Assembly (NCBI RefSeq): GCF_000204055.1 | Contig: NW_006768787.1 | Location: 488,309 to 552,308 of the forward strand | DNA: 64,000 nt | Reading direction: 5' to 3' | From: Melampsora larici-populina 98AG31 | Lineage: Eukaryota > Basidiomycota > Pucciniomycetes > Pucciniales > Melampsoraceae | Part shown: positions 12,130-25,600 of the stretch, piece after piece | How positions within the stretch are numbered: the stretch's first letter is position 1 | Layout of the letters: each line of letters opens with the position of its first letter | Translations under genes and position numbers: made by a program | Notes under the pieces: generated by a model | The model's input: the letters and a program-made list of their open reading frames with translations, nothing else | Databases searched by the model: none | What the model was told of the DNA's origin: nothing

Positions 12130-13073
12130 ATGGCTCCAGATTTAACAAATGATGATGATACTGAACGCAAGGATAACAATTCAGAAAGAAACTTAAGAGT
12201 AACTAATTCAATAAAAGAATCTTATTCATACCAAGCATTGAATCCACATTTAGTAAGTCAAACATCAACTCAAAAATTGACTATATTCCAATTCATCAAA
12301 CTCATCAACTAATTGTTTTCTTGATATAAACCATTTCATCAATTTACAGTGGTTTCGAGATCCATCAAATGAAAATGATGATTTAACTCAACTACAAGAT
12401 CAAAGAATTGCTCAAATTCATTATACATTTGCTTTAAAAGATTATGAAAATTGTTTTAAAATTTGTTTACAACAATTAGAAAGTGAAGATAAAAATAACA
12501 AAAAGGCTTATTTATTTGATACTTTATTGATCTGTTGTTCATACTTAACTGGGATTGATGATTCGAAAGTTTTGGAATTGATTGAATTGAGTAAAGAACA
12601 TGTTAGTGATTTTTTTCTTGATGATTATACTTGATTAGTTTTTTTGACTTTGACTTGGTATCATTTTCAGTGGAGGAATGTACCTTCTGTTGGTCTGAGA
12701 GCTGCGACGCTATTGTTGAAATTCAAAGATGAAGAAGGTATGCGTTTTCCTCTACATCACTCGACCCTCCATGACCCCCAAAACAAAAAGATAGTGCTAA
12801 TTTGTTCATCGATTAATTCTAGGTGCTCTCCTAGCAACAGTTCCAGCTATACTTCATTGTGGGGATTTAAGAATTCGAAATATAATCTTCAAAGCTCTTT
12901 CTCAAACTTCTCAAGTGAACCAAATCATTCAAAGTTTTATTGATAAATTAATCGAAGAGAGATCAACACCGAGATTGATTGCTAATCGATTAAGAATACT
13001 TGATTTAAACAATTTCGAATCTGAAGTGACTTGGGATGATATTCTTCATGCTTTGGTGTCTTTGAGTCATTGA
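12130..13073 (+). CDS. Hypothetical protein, four exons
   Basis: Exons 12130-12252, 12350-12601, 12671-12737 and 12823-13073 join with GT..AG introns and consistent phases into 230 residues. Not recognised. The first 30 residues are polar and acidic; the rest looks alpha-helical, with a helix rich in Leu and Cys (FDTLLICCSYLTGI), a segment PSVGLRAATLLLKFKDEEG, and a C-terminal half (LRIRNIIFKAL..IDKLIEERS) resembling helical-repeat proteins. There is no signal peptide or membrane segment of full length. The gene is supported by its splice structure and host-like AT-rich codon use rather than by homology. Confidence 0.65.
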
Positions 13074-13329
13074 TGTTCTTGCGATGTTTGAAGGAATTTG
13101 ATCTCTAAGAGGGGGTCTGGAAAATGTATCTTCTCTTCACCCAATGGTGACTATAGGGTAAGTTTGACTTTCAATTCAATAAATGGAATCATGAAGATCA
13201 ATAGCCAAGTGTTTATGTTTTGATAACTATCAATCAGATATGAAACCAGCATGCGTTGTTTCCTCGACGAGAAACATGTTTTCCAAATTTGCATCTCAAG
13301 ATCTTACAGCTTTTTTTTAGTTGGATGTA

Positions 13330-13613
13330 CAGCCCTTTGCATAATTGATGACTTTGAAGAAAAAAAAACCTCGAGTTTTCAAATAAAAAACCTCGAGTTT
13401 TTTTGGAAAGTGACCGAGTTTTGTCAACAAGCGGCTGGGTTTTTCAAAAAGTCAGTGAGTTTTTTTTGGAAACCTGGCCCAGTAATTCTAAAAGAGAAAG
13501 AGCTCGCTCAGTTTTTGAAAAACTCGATCAGTTTTTGAAAAAAACTCGCAGGTTTTTTTTGAAAACTCAAGTGTTTTCTCTTTTTCCAAAGTCATCAATT
13601 CTGCAAAGGGCTG
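13330..13613. mobile_element. MITE with TA target duplication (Tc1/mariner-like ends)
   Basis: A 284-bp element bounded by inverted repeats starting CAGCCCTTTGCA; the first 27 bp of each end match with one difference. Flanking TA dinucleotides lie at 13328-13329 and 13614-13615, the target preferred by Tc1/mariner elements. The interior is an array of degenerate units like CGAGTTTTTTGGAAA, alternating tracts of T and short GA-rich pieces. It has no coding capacity for a transposase. Confidence 0.75.
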
Positions 13614-13615
13614 TA

Positions 13616-14078
13616 ACTCAAATAAATTATTCCTACATGGATACGTTTTTGATCAAAGATTATGTAGAATGTATATAGTTGAGTTTGGTATTTAGATAAT
13701 TGGTTTAAATCTGATTGCTTTGAGTTGGAGTTCGACTTTTCATTGTACGGAATGTTTCAAATTGTGTTGGGCATTTGTTGTATGAGATGATGCAAAATCC
13801 TAGATTGAACTTGAAGAGTCTTGACGTGGTTCAGACAACAAATATGGTCAAGTTCGTGAAGTGATATCGAAAGATTTACCAACAGAGGGTCATAGTTTTT
13901 TCTTTCAATTGCTGATGATCCTCACCCGGTCGGTGCTGGTGCCACCGTGCCAGGTGATGAAGTGAAAATCAAGGCGGTGATAGTTGAGAATGAGCAGATC
14001 GACTGATGACATGTTGAATAATGACTGAGTTGTTGATCTGTGACAGTTGTTGACTAGCATTTGGCTTGATTTCGAAAC
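13616..14078. other. Intergenic, no gene seen
   Basis: Between the MITE and the SFT2-like gene. Short open frames only, none with family resemblance. Confidence 0.4.
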
Positions 14079-15212
14079 TTGCCAAGCCAAACTTACAAAA
14101 TACTTAAACCGATTCTCAAAGAACACCATCCTCATCCATCAACATCTCAACTTTCTCAAAACCAAGCAAAACCAAATCAAAACGAACTAGTCTCATTAAT
14201 CCAATTAACCAATTCAAACTTATCTTCAACTTACTTCATTGGAATGGCAGTAGGAATCCCCAAAGTCTTTTCAAATATCGATACCGGTAAAGTAAATCAA
14301 TCTAACAAATCCTTATCATCTTCAGAAACACATAAGCTGAAGTATCTTCTGCGTCAAAATCTAGGTCACCAATAATGAATTATTAGATGCTACTGAACCT
14401 TCGGCATTTGAATTCTTGGGTTTATCAAGAAAACAGAGGTTATATGGATTTGGTGGATGTTTAGCAGGTAAACAATCATCTCAAAATCGCAATCAATTTG
14501 TAAATCAGAAATCGAGCCTTAATGAAATCTTCTTACATTGTGAATGACTTGTTTAGGTGGATTTATCGTTTCGATCATTGGTGCTATCATGTTTATATTT
14601 GGAAATGTAGTATCATTTGCTTTTCTTTATGTATTAGGTATCGTGATCTCAATGGCTGGTACTGGATTTTTAATTGGGGTAGGATCTCTTTTTGGTCTTT
14701 ATCTATTCTTTATGTGGTATTATATTGACATTCAGATTTACTTTGGATTGGTATCTATCTTGATCAGTTCGGTAGGCAGATCAAAACGGTAAGCATGATC
14801 TTGATTTTGTTCTGTAATCTTCGAATCGGCAAATTCATTTTATGTTCTGTTCCTGTAGATGTTTAAACCGGTTCGATTAATCGCTTCAATTCTATTCCTC
14901 AGTTGGTAAGTTGCCTCATCTCAATTATCGTACCTTTCACAATCGCTGATTCAAACCCTGACGATTTTCTTGTAGTATTATCATGGTCTTCGTCTCAGCG
15001 TTTGTCCTGAAAATGGATATCTTAGTCATCATCTTTGCTATTTTAACTTTCTTCGCTTATACTTGGTATTCACTCTCATGTAAGTTTGTTTTCTCTCTTT
15101 TCGACAAAAAAGAACCAATCTATTCTTTACTCATTTGACATTGTATGATTTTTTTCCAGATATCCCTTATGCAAGAGCTTTAGTAACAAAAGTAGTTTCA
15201 TCAGCTGTTTGA
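14079..15212 (+). CDS. SFT2-like Golgi vesicle-transport membrane protein
   Basis: Six exons are well supported: 14365-14467, 14557-14678, 14768-14788 (21 nt), 14859-14905, 14976-15079, 15160-15212, all GT..AG with matching phases. The protein shows LSRKQRLYGFGGCLAGG, then two hydrophobic helices, FLIGFGRQIKTMFKPVRLIA, two more helices, and YSLSYIPYARALVTKV. This is the four-helix SFT2 layout, a family acting in retrograde endosome-to-Golgi traffic. The 5' exon is uncertain: 14079-14249 (Met 14079, donor GTAGGA) joins in phase, but its polar sequence is not conserved enough to prove it, and another start further in remains possible. Confidence 0.8.
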
Positions 15213-15856
15213 AAAAGAGAAAAGAAATCAACTTTTATTTGAATGTTGAAGTTTTTTTAAAAAAAGGACAGATGTACCCTTCTTTGAGCTTATTCTCTTT
15301 TTCACTTCAATCCCATTTGGCTTGCTCTTTATATGTAGTGATAATATATCAAATACCTTTTTTTAACTTGTGATTATTAAGTAACTTTGCTTTTGTTGTA
15401 TCATCTTAGTCTTTTATTCGAGGTTTTGAGTCATTAACTCCTTGTTGGTAGCGTGGAATTAAACCCAAAAATCTAAACTGTTGAGTGTGAAAAGAAAAAT
15501 CAGGTTTTTCCAATGTGATAAGACACTTTCACTGGATTGTAGGTTGAAGAATCGACGCCTTTATACGACTGTTATCTTACAGAAACATGAAGACTTTCAA
15601 ATTGCTCCCAATTTTTTAAACATACAAAAGTAATTGAAGTAAGGTATATATGAAAAATCAAATGTTGAGATTAGAAATTAAAAATTAATGATATAAAAAG
15701 ACATTCATGTATTAATAGAAAGTTTGAAAGAAATTTATCATTCTCTCCACCATATCAGTACAAAGGAAGAATTTGAGTAACTATGAAATCCAGTCGATGA
15801 ACAAAGCCTACCTAATGATGAAATCATGTCAAACAATCTCAAAAGAAGACATTCTA
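15213..15856. other. Convergent intergenic 3' region
   Basis: About 640 bp between the SFT2-like stop (plus) and the SKI3-like stop (minus). AT-rich, no supported gene; expected to contain both 3' UTRs. Confidence 0.45.
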
Positions 15857-18800
15857 TTATTTTATTGGTTCTAAGCTTTGAGAAGCTAATTGATCAACTG
15901 AACACAATCCTTTTAAGTTCAACATTTTTTTAGAATTCATCATTTCTTCTTGAGCAAGATTTGATAGTTTAATTCTTTCAAGTTGAACAAATTCTTTTAA
16001 TTCTTCTTCTGTTTCCATTATTGTTGGTTTAGATTGATTTAAAACTTTATTAATTTTTTCTAATTCTGGTGTAATTTGATTTTCGTTTTTCTTGGTTTGG
16101 TATAAAGTATTATATACTTTTAGGATCGTGTTGGCTTCTCTTTTTGTGATTGGTTGAGTACTGTTATCAATTAATTCGTATAATCTATTAGTTATCTTGT
16201 TTATACTATCAGTTTGGTATTCACCAGTTGATTGTTCAGGTTCGTGATCCGGATTCTCGCTGGGACCTTTGATCATAGTAGGATCATCTTGCTGTTGAAT
16301 TTTTAATAGAAGATCATCAAGGAATGGATCGTCTTGAACAACAATAGACATTGATGCTAATGTCATCACCACATTCAAATCATGGTAATTTAATCTAGCA
16401 TTCCGAGTTGCTACACCTGTTAAAATCTCTCTAGCTTCAATTTTACGTGCTTGATTATCATCATTCCATAAAATCCGACAAAGTAATTGAGCAAGAGCTG
16501 AGATGTGTTGACGAAGAGTTTTAGTTAAAGTTTCAGATTGAGATGAATCAATTCCAGATAATTCACTTAAAATCTTTTTGAAACCTTCAATACCACCTTC
16601 TATATCATTTGAAAAATATTTACTTAATGAAATCCCACTTAAAGCTTGAGATCTAATCATGATAATCTTTTCTAAATCTTCCAATTTATCATTTTCTTTA
16701 TCAAATGGACCTCTTAAACTTTCTACAATCTCAAAAGCTTGTCTTGATCCTTCGTATTCTTTTATTCGTGATTTTAATCTACCTAAATTCAAATTGATGA
16801 TTGAAAATCTAGTTTCAATTTCAATGGATTCGGATATTTCATAAATTCCTTCTAAAATCTCTGCTGCTTTTTCTAAACTTAAACTGGCTTCTTCATACTT
16901 TCCTATGGCTTCTAATAAAATTCCTTGCAGATTTAAGATTGTTGGATCTGTTGGAAAACGTTGAACTAGTTTACTAACTGCTAACAAAGGTGCATGTAAA
17001 TCCTCTAGGTTGTTTGTGACTTTTGATTCATTTTCAGCAAATCTTGCAAAGGCTGTTGTCGTATAGGCCAGATCAATTTGAGTCTGCATTGATCGTAAAA
17101 CATAATCAATCAGAATTTCGTAGTGCAGTGGTTGTGTAGAAGATTAAATATACAATGATTAGTGACTTACTATGTTACTCTGAGATAGAGTAAAGGCGTG
17201 TTCAACAAGTTCGTTTGACTGATCCAAATGATCATTCAAAGCTGCAACCAAAGCTTGACCTAACCAAGCTAAAGCCCAATCAGGCTCATAAATTTGTGAT
17301 TTTAAAAACGCTTGATTTGCTAATTCAACATCAGAATGAGCTAGATACAAGAATCCCAAATTAGTCCAACTAATATGATTTTTTGGATTCAATTCAACTG
17401 ATTTAATATAAGCATGTTGACATAATCTTCGACTTAAATTGAAGGCAAGGGTACCAAGGGTGTCCAAAATTGAGAATTGTATGCTTGTATATTTAAGGCT
17501 GATCTAATACAACGTATTGCCTGTTGTAATGTAGATTCAGGACCTGCGCTTGTTTTGAAAAAAGTGGATTGATCAGTGAGAGAGGAGGATCTAGAGGTCG
17601 TGTCCAACCAACGGCTGAGCTGGCCTAATGTTGTTCCCAGATCGGCCCATGCCTGTGCACATCCTCCACTATCAGGGTCGAAAAGCTCAAGTGCTACCCT
17701 AACTTTTGAAGCGATGATTGACGTCAACAAAAATAGACCTGATGAACCATTTTCAGCTCCGATCGCACTGACTTCCAAGCAGGTCACAGAATCCACGCGT
17801 GGAAGTTTATTATCAACCCCCATTCTTGCAGCCAGATTCACAAAAAATGAAAGATGTGCTTTCAGCTTTTCACTTGTGTCCTCTTCACCTCGATCTGCAT
17901 TGAAGGTTGAGATCGGAATTGACTTATTCCATCTGAAGAACTCCAAGAAGATATCACTAACAATTTTCCATCCTATTCTCATCGTATACCTAGAGTCACC
18001 AGTTTCAAAGACTTGATTGATTAGATCGAGTGATTGAATTAAATCTTCCTCTGATTGACTAAAGTTTCCTTTATTTGAAAATTGAATCGCATTGGCATAT
18101 TTCGTCTCAGCTAGGATGATTTTGACAACTACTTCTTCTGGATGATGCTTTATAATCTTCTGAAGACCAGTGATTGCCGGTTCGATAAGGCCGATCTGCC
18201 TTTGAACATCACAGATACAAAAATCCGCAAACCATCTAGGAGATTGATCGTCATCGCTTTGATTCTCTTCTTGCTCATTTTCCTTCTCAAACAATTGAGA
18301 GGCCCGAATGAAGGTTTTTAAAGCAGCTACATGTTTTCCTACACCTCGATAGGCAAGTCCTAATTTGATCCATGTATGTGGATCCGTTGGAGTAGCACGT
18401 ATGGCACGTTGAAACGTGCCAGCAGCCAATTGGAATTTACCTCGACTGAGTTCTACAGATCCGATCGCGTTCCAAGCCCAAGAGTGTTGTTGATAGCTTG
18501 CAAGTTGCAAAGGATTATGACCTTCACCAGCCTGATAGTCTGAACCAGTCTCTACGCCACCATTGATCAAACGTTTCGCTACCACTTCTACCAAGTCCCA
18601 TTCTCGAGATTCGGCAAATTCGGTGGCTAATCGAAAGGCTGCTACACTTTCAGTAGCATCTAATTCAAAGGCTTTTTGAAAACATTTTGATGCTCTTCCA
18701 TAATCACCTTCTTCAGAATAATACAGACCAAGATATGTAAAAGATGGCGCGAAGGCAGTATCAACTTTGACCGACTTGATAAAACAATTATATGCCTCTT

Positions 18801-20956
18801 TCTTCAACGTCGTTTTTTTCATCTCATCCATTTCTTCAGCCTTCTCTTTGTCTTCTGTATGATACATTGCCCATTTGCAGCGTGCCAATCGGTACCAGTT
18901 CTGTGCAAGATCTTGATGTATACTTTCTTGCTCAGGATCTGCTTCGATGAGCTCAGTCAGCTCGTGTATGATGTTATCAAACTGCTCAGCTGCTTCTTCA
19001 GTACGTTCTAACTCTACTAAACACCAAGCTTTGTCCGATTTGGCTTCTAAGCGATCGAGAGGTGGTAGGTCAGTCCATGATTTCAGGGCCTGAGTAAAAG
19101 ACAAGATGGCCTCTAACCACCGTTGAGAAGATTTCAAAATTGATGCTTGAGCCATCAAGATTGGACCATGATTGGGCTCCTTGTCTAAAAGCTTATCGAT
19201 CAGTCGCGTAGCTTGTAGGTGATATCGGGGTGCATCTAGGTAGGTGAGAGCAATTGCCAAATAACATTCAAGTTTTTTTGTAGCCTTTGTCAATCGTTTT
19301 CCAAGCAATCTTTCAAGCTCCTTGGTTTTCGAGATACAATTTTCAGCGATCAGTTTGACAGTTGACCAATCACGGAGCTCGTAGTAAACTGATAAGACAA
19401 GAAAGTGAGAGAGCAATGAGTGCTTTTGCGCGCTGTCGAAGCCGGATTCCATTTGTTCCAGTATATCGATATCATCAGGTTGCTCATCAGTTTCTGGTTC
19501 AAGATGAAATTGGCGGTAGGCCTCTAGCACTGCCGTGATATCCGAACTGGATCAAAATATATGAGACAAATCAATGGTCAGCTCCATAACCTTATCACGT
19601 CAATCGTGCAAGGTGATATGATTGAATGGAACCTACTTTGGGAAGATGTCACCAAGCGAAATGAGGTATCCATGAGGATCGTCTTCTTGCCGAGGGCTTG
19701 TGATCTCATTCCAATCTAAAACAATATCCCAGCTTTTAGTATTGGCGACCTTCAAAACCACTTGTCCACGGGCTACCTCAAGAATAGCATCACGTAATCT
19801 ATCTTTGTCTTCTTGCTTGCTTTGAATGACTTCGGATGAATCAGCACTAGCAGCGTTAGATAAATCGGCCAGTTCACCTTTAAATGGAGATGGTAAAGCT
19901 TCAAGCCAATCTAAGTAATATGTGAGTAAGGCAAGCTCTACTTCTCTTCTGACCTCATCATCAGCATATGGATGGTTCAAGATTTCCTTCCATAACTTTG
20001 GAAGTTGGCTAGATGGGTAAACCTCGCGGATGACCTCAAGTCGAGTTTCCGCGGCTGTCTTAGGAATCGAAGTGAGTCGTGTACGTCGTTTAAATATTTC
20101 ACGTGAGATTGCGTCATTTTCTTCAACTTGAGTCAGATCTGTGATTTGTTTAATGATGGGAAGATTGTTTTGTAGAAGTACTAATAAATCGAATATTGGT
20201 GAGTACTTTGGATTTGTATTATCGGGTTCCGGTAAGGTTGACAGAAGGGCTTCGTATAGGGAGTTGGGTAGCAAATGCGATAGTACGGAGATTGTCTAGA
20301 TGATAAAACGTCAAATCGAACCGTCAGCGTGAGTTGCTAACAGGTCTGTAAGTCTTGAAATCTGACTGGAACGAAAATGTAAAACAACTGACCTGTTTTC
20401 TCGATATGTCTTTCAAAGAGATTAACTTTAGTATCGTATCACCAAGCTTTTCCGCATCCTGTCTTTATTTTAATTATCCAGCGCCAGAAGGTATCATAAG
20501 TTCGAGCTAGTCAGATCGTATGGTAATGTAGACAAGGAGAAGATGACGGTTGTGAAGAAAGGCGAAATTGACATTTACTTCTCGTTCCAAATTTTTGCAA
20601 GACCTTCTAATGCATCGATCAAAGCAGAGTTATCATTTGAACTTTCATGAAGTCGCACTAGCCCTTGCCATGCCAAAGGTTGAGAAGGATCCAAATCGAT
20701 AGCCTGCTGATAAGCTGTTCTTGATTCTTCAAGTTTCTTGAGATTCAAACGTGCGAGGCCAAGGAAAACGTGACTGTGAATGCAAACAGCAATCTAAGTA
20801 CCAATTTGAAGACCTGAATGTTGGATTAGTGACTGACGCATTATAAGATTGAGTATCCAAAGCAAGTGCTGATTCTGCTGCTGCTTCAGCTCCAGTCCAA
20901 TCTTTCTTGGAGATAGCATCTCGTGCAGCCTTCAGGTGGGACTTTAAAGTTGCCAT
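15857..20956 (-). CDS. SKI3: SKI3-like superkiller TPR protein, one frameshift
   Basis: Six exons on the minus strand: 20956-20838, 20773-20579, 20462-20393, 20295-19637, 19546-17171, 17083-15857. The start at 20956 (MATLKSHLKAARDAISKKDW) gives the usual N-terminus. Many TPR units follow, for example NPKNHISWTNLGFLYLAHSD. Ski3 is the scaffold of the Ski complex that feeds mRNA to the cytoplasmic exosome. All phases agree except within exon 5: near 17462-17467 the frame changes by one base. The upstream frame stops at 17434, while the next frame reads DTLGTLAFNLSRRLCQHAYI and continues into a correctly phased last exon. Exon 5 is exactly one base short, which suggests a single-base deletion or a base-call error in a gene that is otherwise intact over about 1550 codons. 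Confidence 0.85.
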
Positions 20957-21743
20957 CAATTCCTTGTTATAGTTTGTCAAAAGTGATCCGGAGTTGAAAG
21001 TGACTTCCAAGTTAATTGGGAATAATGCTTGGATGAAGAGGTGTGAGGAGAGTTCCTTGGTACGCAAATCCCCCTGGAAGTCTTCATTTCTATGACTCGG
21101 AACATCTCCTCGCTTCATGAACTCCAGGCGGAACTGTACACCTGGACCCGGTAAGGCCGACGGGCCTGTAGTGGCTTACAGTGTTTATGCTGGACCACCT
21201 CTCACTTCAAAGTCCTCAGCTTACAATTTGAGTTACCTCTCTGGTCAACTCTTCAAATATGTTGACATTCCGCCTCCTTGGTCCATTTACATTGCAAAAT
21301 CACCAAAAGCCAAAGAGGAGAAAAAGAAAACCCTCATCACAATTATATGTACACATTCAAGGAAAAAAGCCAGTGGATCAGTTTTAAGATTGAATTAATT
21401 AGTTGGGCGAAAACGATTAAGACAACATAAAAAGGTTTCATAGAGATCAGAAAAGTTAAACAAGAACAAAAAAATATTTTTTGATGATGGATGACGATGA
21501 TGTGTTATCACCTAGCAATTAGAATTAGGTCTTTGAGACTGGGTTTGAAAATATAAGGAAGATGTGAAGTCAGCAAGGATAGAAAAGAAATCTATTGTTG
21601 AAAGAACCCCTGTGAGACTGTGAGCAATGTCAAAAGACAAATATCTCAAACTTTACTCAAGACAAATCTCATACCCAAAAAGAGACAAAGCATTATTTTC
21701 GTTTGGTAAGACTATGAACAACTGAAAGTAAGAAGACATGACT
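20957..21743. other. Intergenic, promoter side of SKI3-like gene
   Basis: Lies between the SKI3-like start codon and the stop of the transporter, both on the minus strand. A plus-strand open frame at 21117-21398 has no recognised domain and I leave it out. Confidence 0.4.
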
Positions 21744-23474
21744 CTAATCACGGGACTCCATAGGTAAAATTTCATAATCGACTTCTTTATAAGTTGGAGT
21801 TTCGATTTTGGAATGGAGAGCAGGGGGTCTGCTAAACCGGAAATAGACTAGACCACCAGTAGCAACCAGGTAACCACCGATTTGAGTCGATGTGATATGA
21901 GATCCCAAAAAGATGACTGATCCGCCTATCAGTCCAATATCTTTCACGATACCTATGAAATGCAATACACTTCAGCATGTGGTGGGAGATGCTGCATAAG
22001 ATCGCTTCAAATGTACCTGCCAGTGTAAGGACTAGAGCGCTTGTGCAGCTGACAAGAAAGAGGACGACGACGTTGAGAGCGAGGGCGAGTAAGATACTGG
22101 CGAAGATGACAGGCAAGCCAAGTCGAGGAACGATGAGGGAGATTGGCTCAAGCCCTTCGAAGATAGGGGCCAAGATGACAGCCATTGAAAAACAGATCTG
22201 GCGTGAAGAGATTATGATTAGTACGTGTCCACCTGAAATTCACATGTCGAGTTTGAAGTAATTTGCAAGATGTGGCTTTAGAAGTGAGACTGACGGGTGA
22301 CAGAGCGCTTAGTGCGACTAGTGGATCGACATTTAGATCCTGCAAGAGGCGCTGTGTTGCAATCAAACGAGCAACCTCAGCTAGTGAGCCAGCAAATTGA
22401 CAGAGTGCGCCAATCAAGACGCTATGTATAGAGGATATGAGAGGGTTTTGCTGGTCAGCCACAAGTTGATATATGAAAACTCTATCTGCATCTGCAACTC
22501 ACAAGTGGATTTCTCCATAGGCTGCAACAGCTACACCACTGGATATGATTGAAACCACCACCACTGAGCGAGCGGGGGGCATCTGTTGTTCAAGTATAGC
22601 AGTAGCGACGACCAGTACGACGGGAGTGAAAGCTTTGAGCCTACAAAAATTCAGTGATTGGGTGGTCAGAGTTCGAGATCGAGATAAGTCAGTATGTATG
22701 AGAGTGATATGGAACGAAAGGGGTTTGAGGAAATGCGCATACATTTGAACAAATGAGACTGAGAGTAAGAGATACCTGTAAGGTTCGTAAAAGCAAACAG
22801 ATCAACCAATCAGTCAGTCAAGGAGCCCTTCTTCAATAGTATAAGTCAATGGATAGGACAAATTGCTTTGGCCCATATTTTTGGGCAGCAGAAGGTGAGG
22901 GTAAAACAAAAACAGATGATAGAGATAGAGAGCTTCACGCCAGATTTGAGCACAAAATAGCCGATCCGTAAGCCAAACCAACCGTCAAAACATTTTTGAA
23001 CCAAAATGGCCAAGTGACGCGTTCTTGATAGGATGCATATTCCTTTGGTCGAGTCCATTTAACAAGAAGTCTAGTTCAAAGCAAAATCAAGGTTATTCAC
23101 ATCGAGCTCGTTGATCATTTGCATAGAAATCTTTAGAATAACTTACCTAGACGTCAGAGAGATCGAAGCAAAGTGAAGGGCGAGGATGTGGAAGGGGAAT
23201 GGGAAATTGAATGTGGTCTGAAACGTATGATGAGAGATATCTCAATGAGACTATCAAACTCAGAGTATCATTTGGAAAGACTGACATAGATTGATTTGTT
23301 GAAGAGTGTAAGTGAGGCCGAAAGAAATATGGTGAGGATTAGTGTTGAAGATGATGAGAATGATGAATGATGATGAGTCCGAGCTTGATTTGATGGTGAA
23401 GTTGAGATGGTTGAGATGGTAGTTGAGATTGATGAGTTGGATGAACTTGTTGAAGTCATTGAAGAAGAAATCAT
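21744..23474 (-). CDS. TPT/DMT-family transporter (nucleotide-sugar or phosphate-sugar exchanger type)
   Basis: Eight exons: 23474-23286, 23217-23147, 23070-22939, 22775-22743, 22640-22503, 22421-22295, 22197-22017, 21952-21744; GT..AG throughout, phases consistent, 359 residues. After a Ser/Thr-rich tail comes the family start TLFNKSIYTTFNFPFPF, then VLTVGLAYGSAILCSNLAYL, FVQMLKAFTPVVLVV, and AYGEIHF. The C-terminal half repeats the five-helix pattern and ends in a short cytosolic tail. The family exchanges sugar phosphates or nucleotide sugars across Golgi or ER membranes; the substrate cannot be told from sequence. Exon 4 is only 33 nt. Confidence 0.87.
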
Positions 23475-25600
23475 TAGTTCTCGTTTCTTGATATTTCCTT
23501 GTTTGATGATGCTATGCTAGATTGTGTTCTGATGTGTTCTTTTGGATGAGGGTCTTTAACTCTTCGAGGTTTGATGTTCTTCTGCGACCGAACCGATAGA
23601 AAAACTCTCATCAGCTTTCAAGTCTCTCACTCATCTCGATGTGAACTTCCACACTTTACATAAGTGCTTACTTTGACTTTCATCCAACATCAGAATTCCC
23701 CTAGGATTCTTATCTTTGCTAACTTTGTTTTGCTCAGCCTTCTTCCGGTCGATTTGTTGGTCCTTCGTCACGTCAAGTCGCGTCAACGATAGAAGCGCAG
23801 TTCGGTCACTTCAAAGCTCATGAAGGGTCAGTTAAACTTTTGGGTGACAAATCATTATGGGTCTTCACAGGTTACAAATCACCGAATATATATGTGTAGG
23901 GTCGCTGAAATCGGTGAAATCAAGGAAATCCCACTTTATCGGGCTGAATTCTTGGGGTACTTGGCAATGATCCGCCTGATATCAATCAGTCTCAATGGGC
24001 TCTGGAGAAGCATGGAAAGATTGGGGGTTATGTTGCATCAATCATCTGGAAAAGCTGAAATCATATGAAGCACGTGTGGAATCTCATATTTAGAATTTTA
24101 GGTGCACCACCCCTGAGTCATCGGAAGAACTGTGTTGGTAGGAATTTTGGTTATGAATTTACAATCAGTGTGACTAGTGATGATAGACATCCTGAACTCC
24201 AGCCTTCAAAGCAGCCATGCTATATGAACACCCGAGATGTTTGAAAGTGGACTGCCCTGAAAAATGACCAGAAGATATTGACCCCAAGAATCAATGGTTT
24301 TGATCAGCGTATCATTTGGAAATGGTATCTGTCCAAACCACGGTGAGGGAAGAAATAAGAAAGGAATATGATTTACTGGGGCATCACTATCGTCATCAAT
24401 ACCACGTCAAAAAAAATCAAATGAGGATTTAATGCCATTTCAGAGATGTTCAAACAGATCAAGTACATTCTTCATACTCAAAGGTAATTGTTAACAATCA
24501 CAATGTAACAAAATTCGACGAGGAAGATTATAAAAGAGGTTAGGCCAGATGAGAAAATTTATGATGAGGAACTGAAATGTAACAGATAGATATGCCTAGA
24601 CATAAGAAAACAAGAGTCAATTCAATCAAAACAGTGAGGTATCTTGTTTTTGATCTTGTTTTCTGAAATGCACCTGTTTTGGGTTCAAATTCCACTATAC
24701 TGTCCAATTTGTATCCATAGAAGTTTTTTAGACCACTCAACCATTCATGTTCATACTATATATTGAGAACATTTTCAACGACTCGCGGGTCACGATTGAG
24801 TGGTCAAGGAAATTGGTGACAGGCTTGATATGGAGCCTAGGTTGTATGTGCATTTCTCTGAGGATAATCTCAGAAGAGCTGTACTTGAAGAAAGAAAATA
24901 CCAGCTTTTCTTCTTGTTACACTAGTTGCTATATGAGTAGATGGTAGACCACATCTATCAGAAAGACAAGCCTATAACGCTCTCTTTCATCCCAAGACCC
25001 AGGTTGACTTTGTAGCAAATCCTTGTATCTGAGAGGCAGTCAACCTATTCTTTCAAGAGATTGTTTGGCACAGAAAAATCTGTTGGGTCTCCTTTCCTGG
25101 TTCCTTTTGTCTTGTGCACTTTGGGGTATCTTTGATACTAGGATCCAAATCAGCATTGAGGACATTACTCATTGATGAGTAAAGCTTGATGCAAAAGGTG
25201 CCCCCATATATTGAGGTATCAAGAATTAGTCTTCTGTCTACAAGGGAGGGAAATGTGGGATAATCAGTAAAATTAGTCAGGTGAGTGGCACCATTGTATT
25301 TTTTCGTTGTTGTAGAAGCAGCCTGAAAATGCCAGTTGTTTTATCTCAGCAGAAGAACCAGAACACAACGATGATCGCGGTTGAGTTTGCCTAGGCCAAA
25401 GTATTAGAGCTGCAGATAGAAGGTTGAGAATTGTTGGAAGCACATAATCTCTGTCTAAGGTCGCAATAGAAGAATTGGTTGTATGTGCCAGCTAGCCTTG
25501 GCAAACATGGCCCACTCCTTTTGCAAGGTCTCATCAGTAGACCTTCACTAAAGCACCAGAAATTAAAGGTATGCTGCTGCAGGAAATTCTAGGAGCAACA
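23475..25600. other. Long stretch without a recognisable gene
   Basis: About 2.1 kb with only short open frames (less than 85 codons) and no visible terminal inverted repeats or splice-linked exons. It may hold the transporter promoter at its left and decayed repeat DNA further right. Confidence 0.35.

Noticed and set aside
13251..13678. Two overlapping ORFs with repeated Phe/Lys-rich segments
   Set aside because: They translate the interior array of the TA-flanked MITE; the apparent protein repeats only reflect the DNA repeat.
21117..21398. 93-codon ORF opposite the SKI3-like promoter region
   Set aside because: Low-complexity Lys-rich end, no domain, overlaps the 5' region of a minus-strand gene; likely chance.
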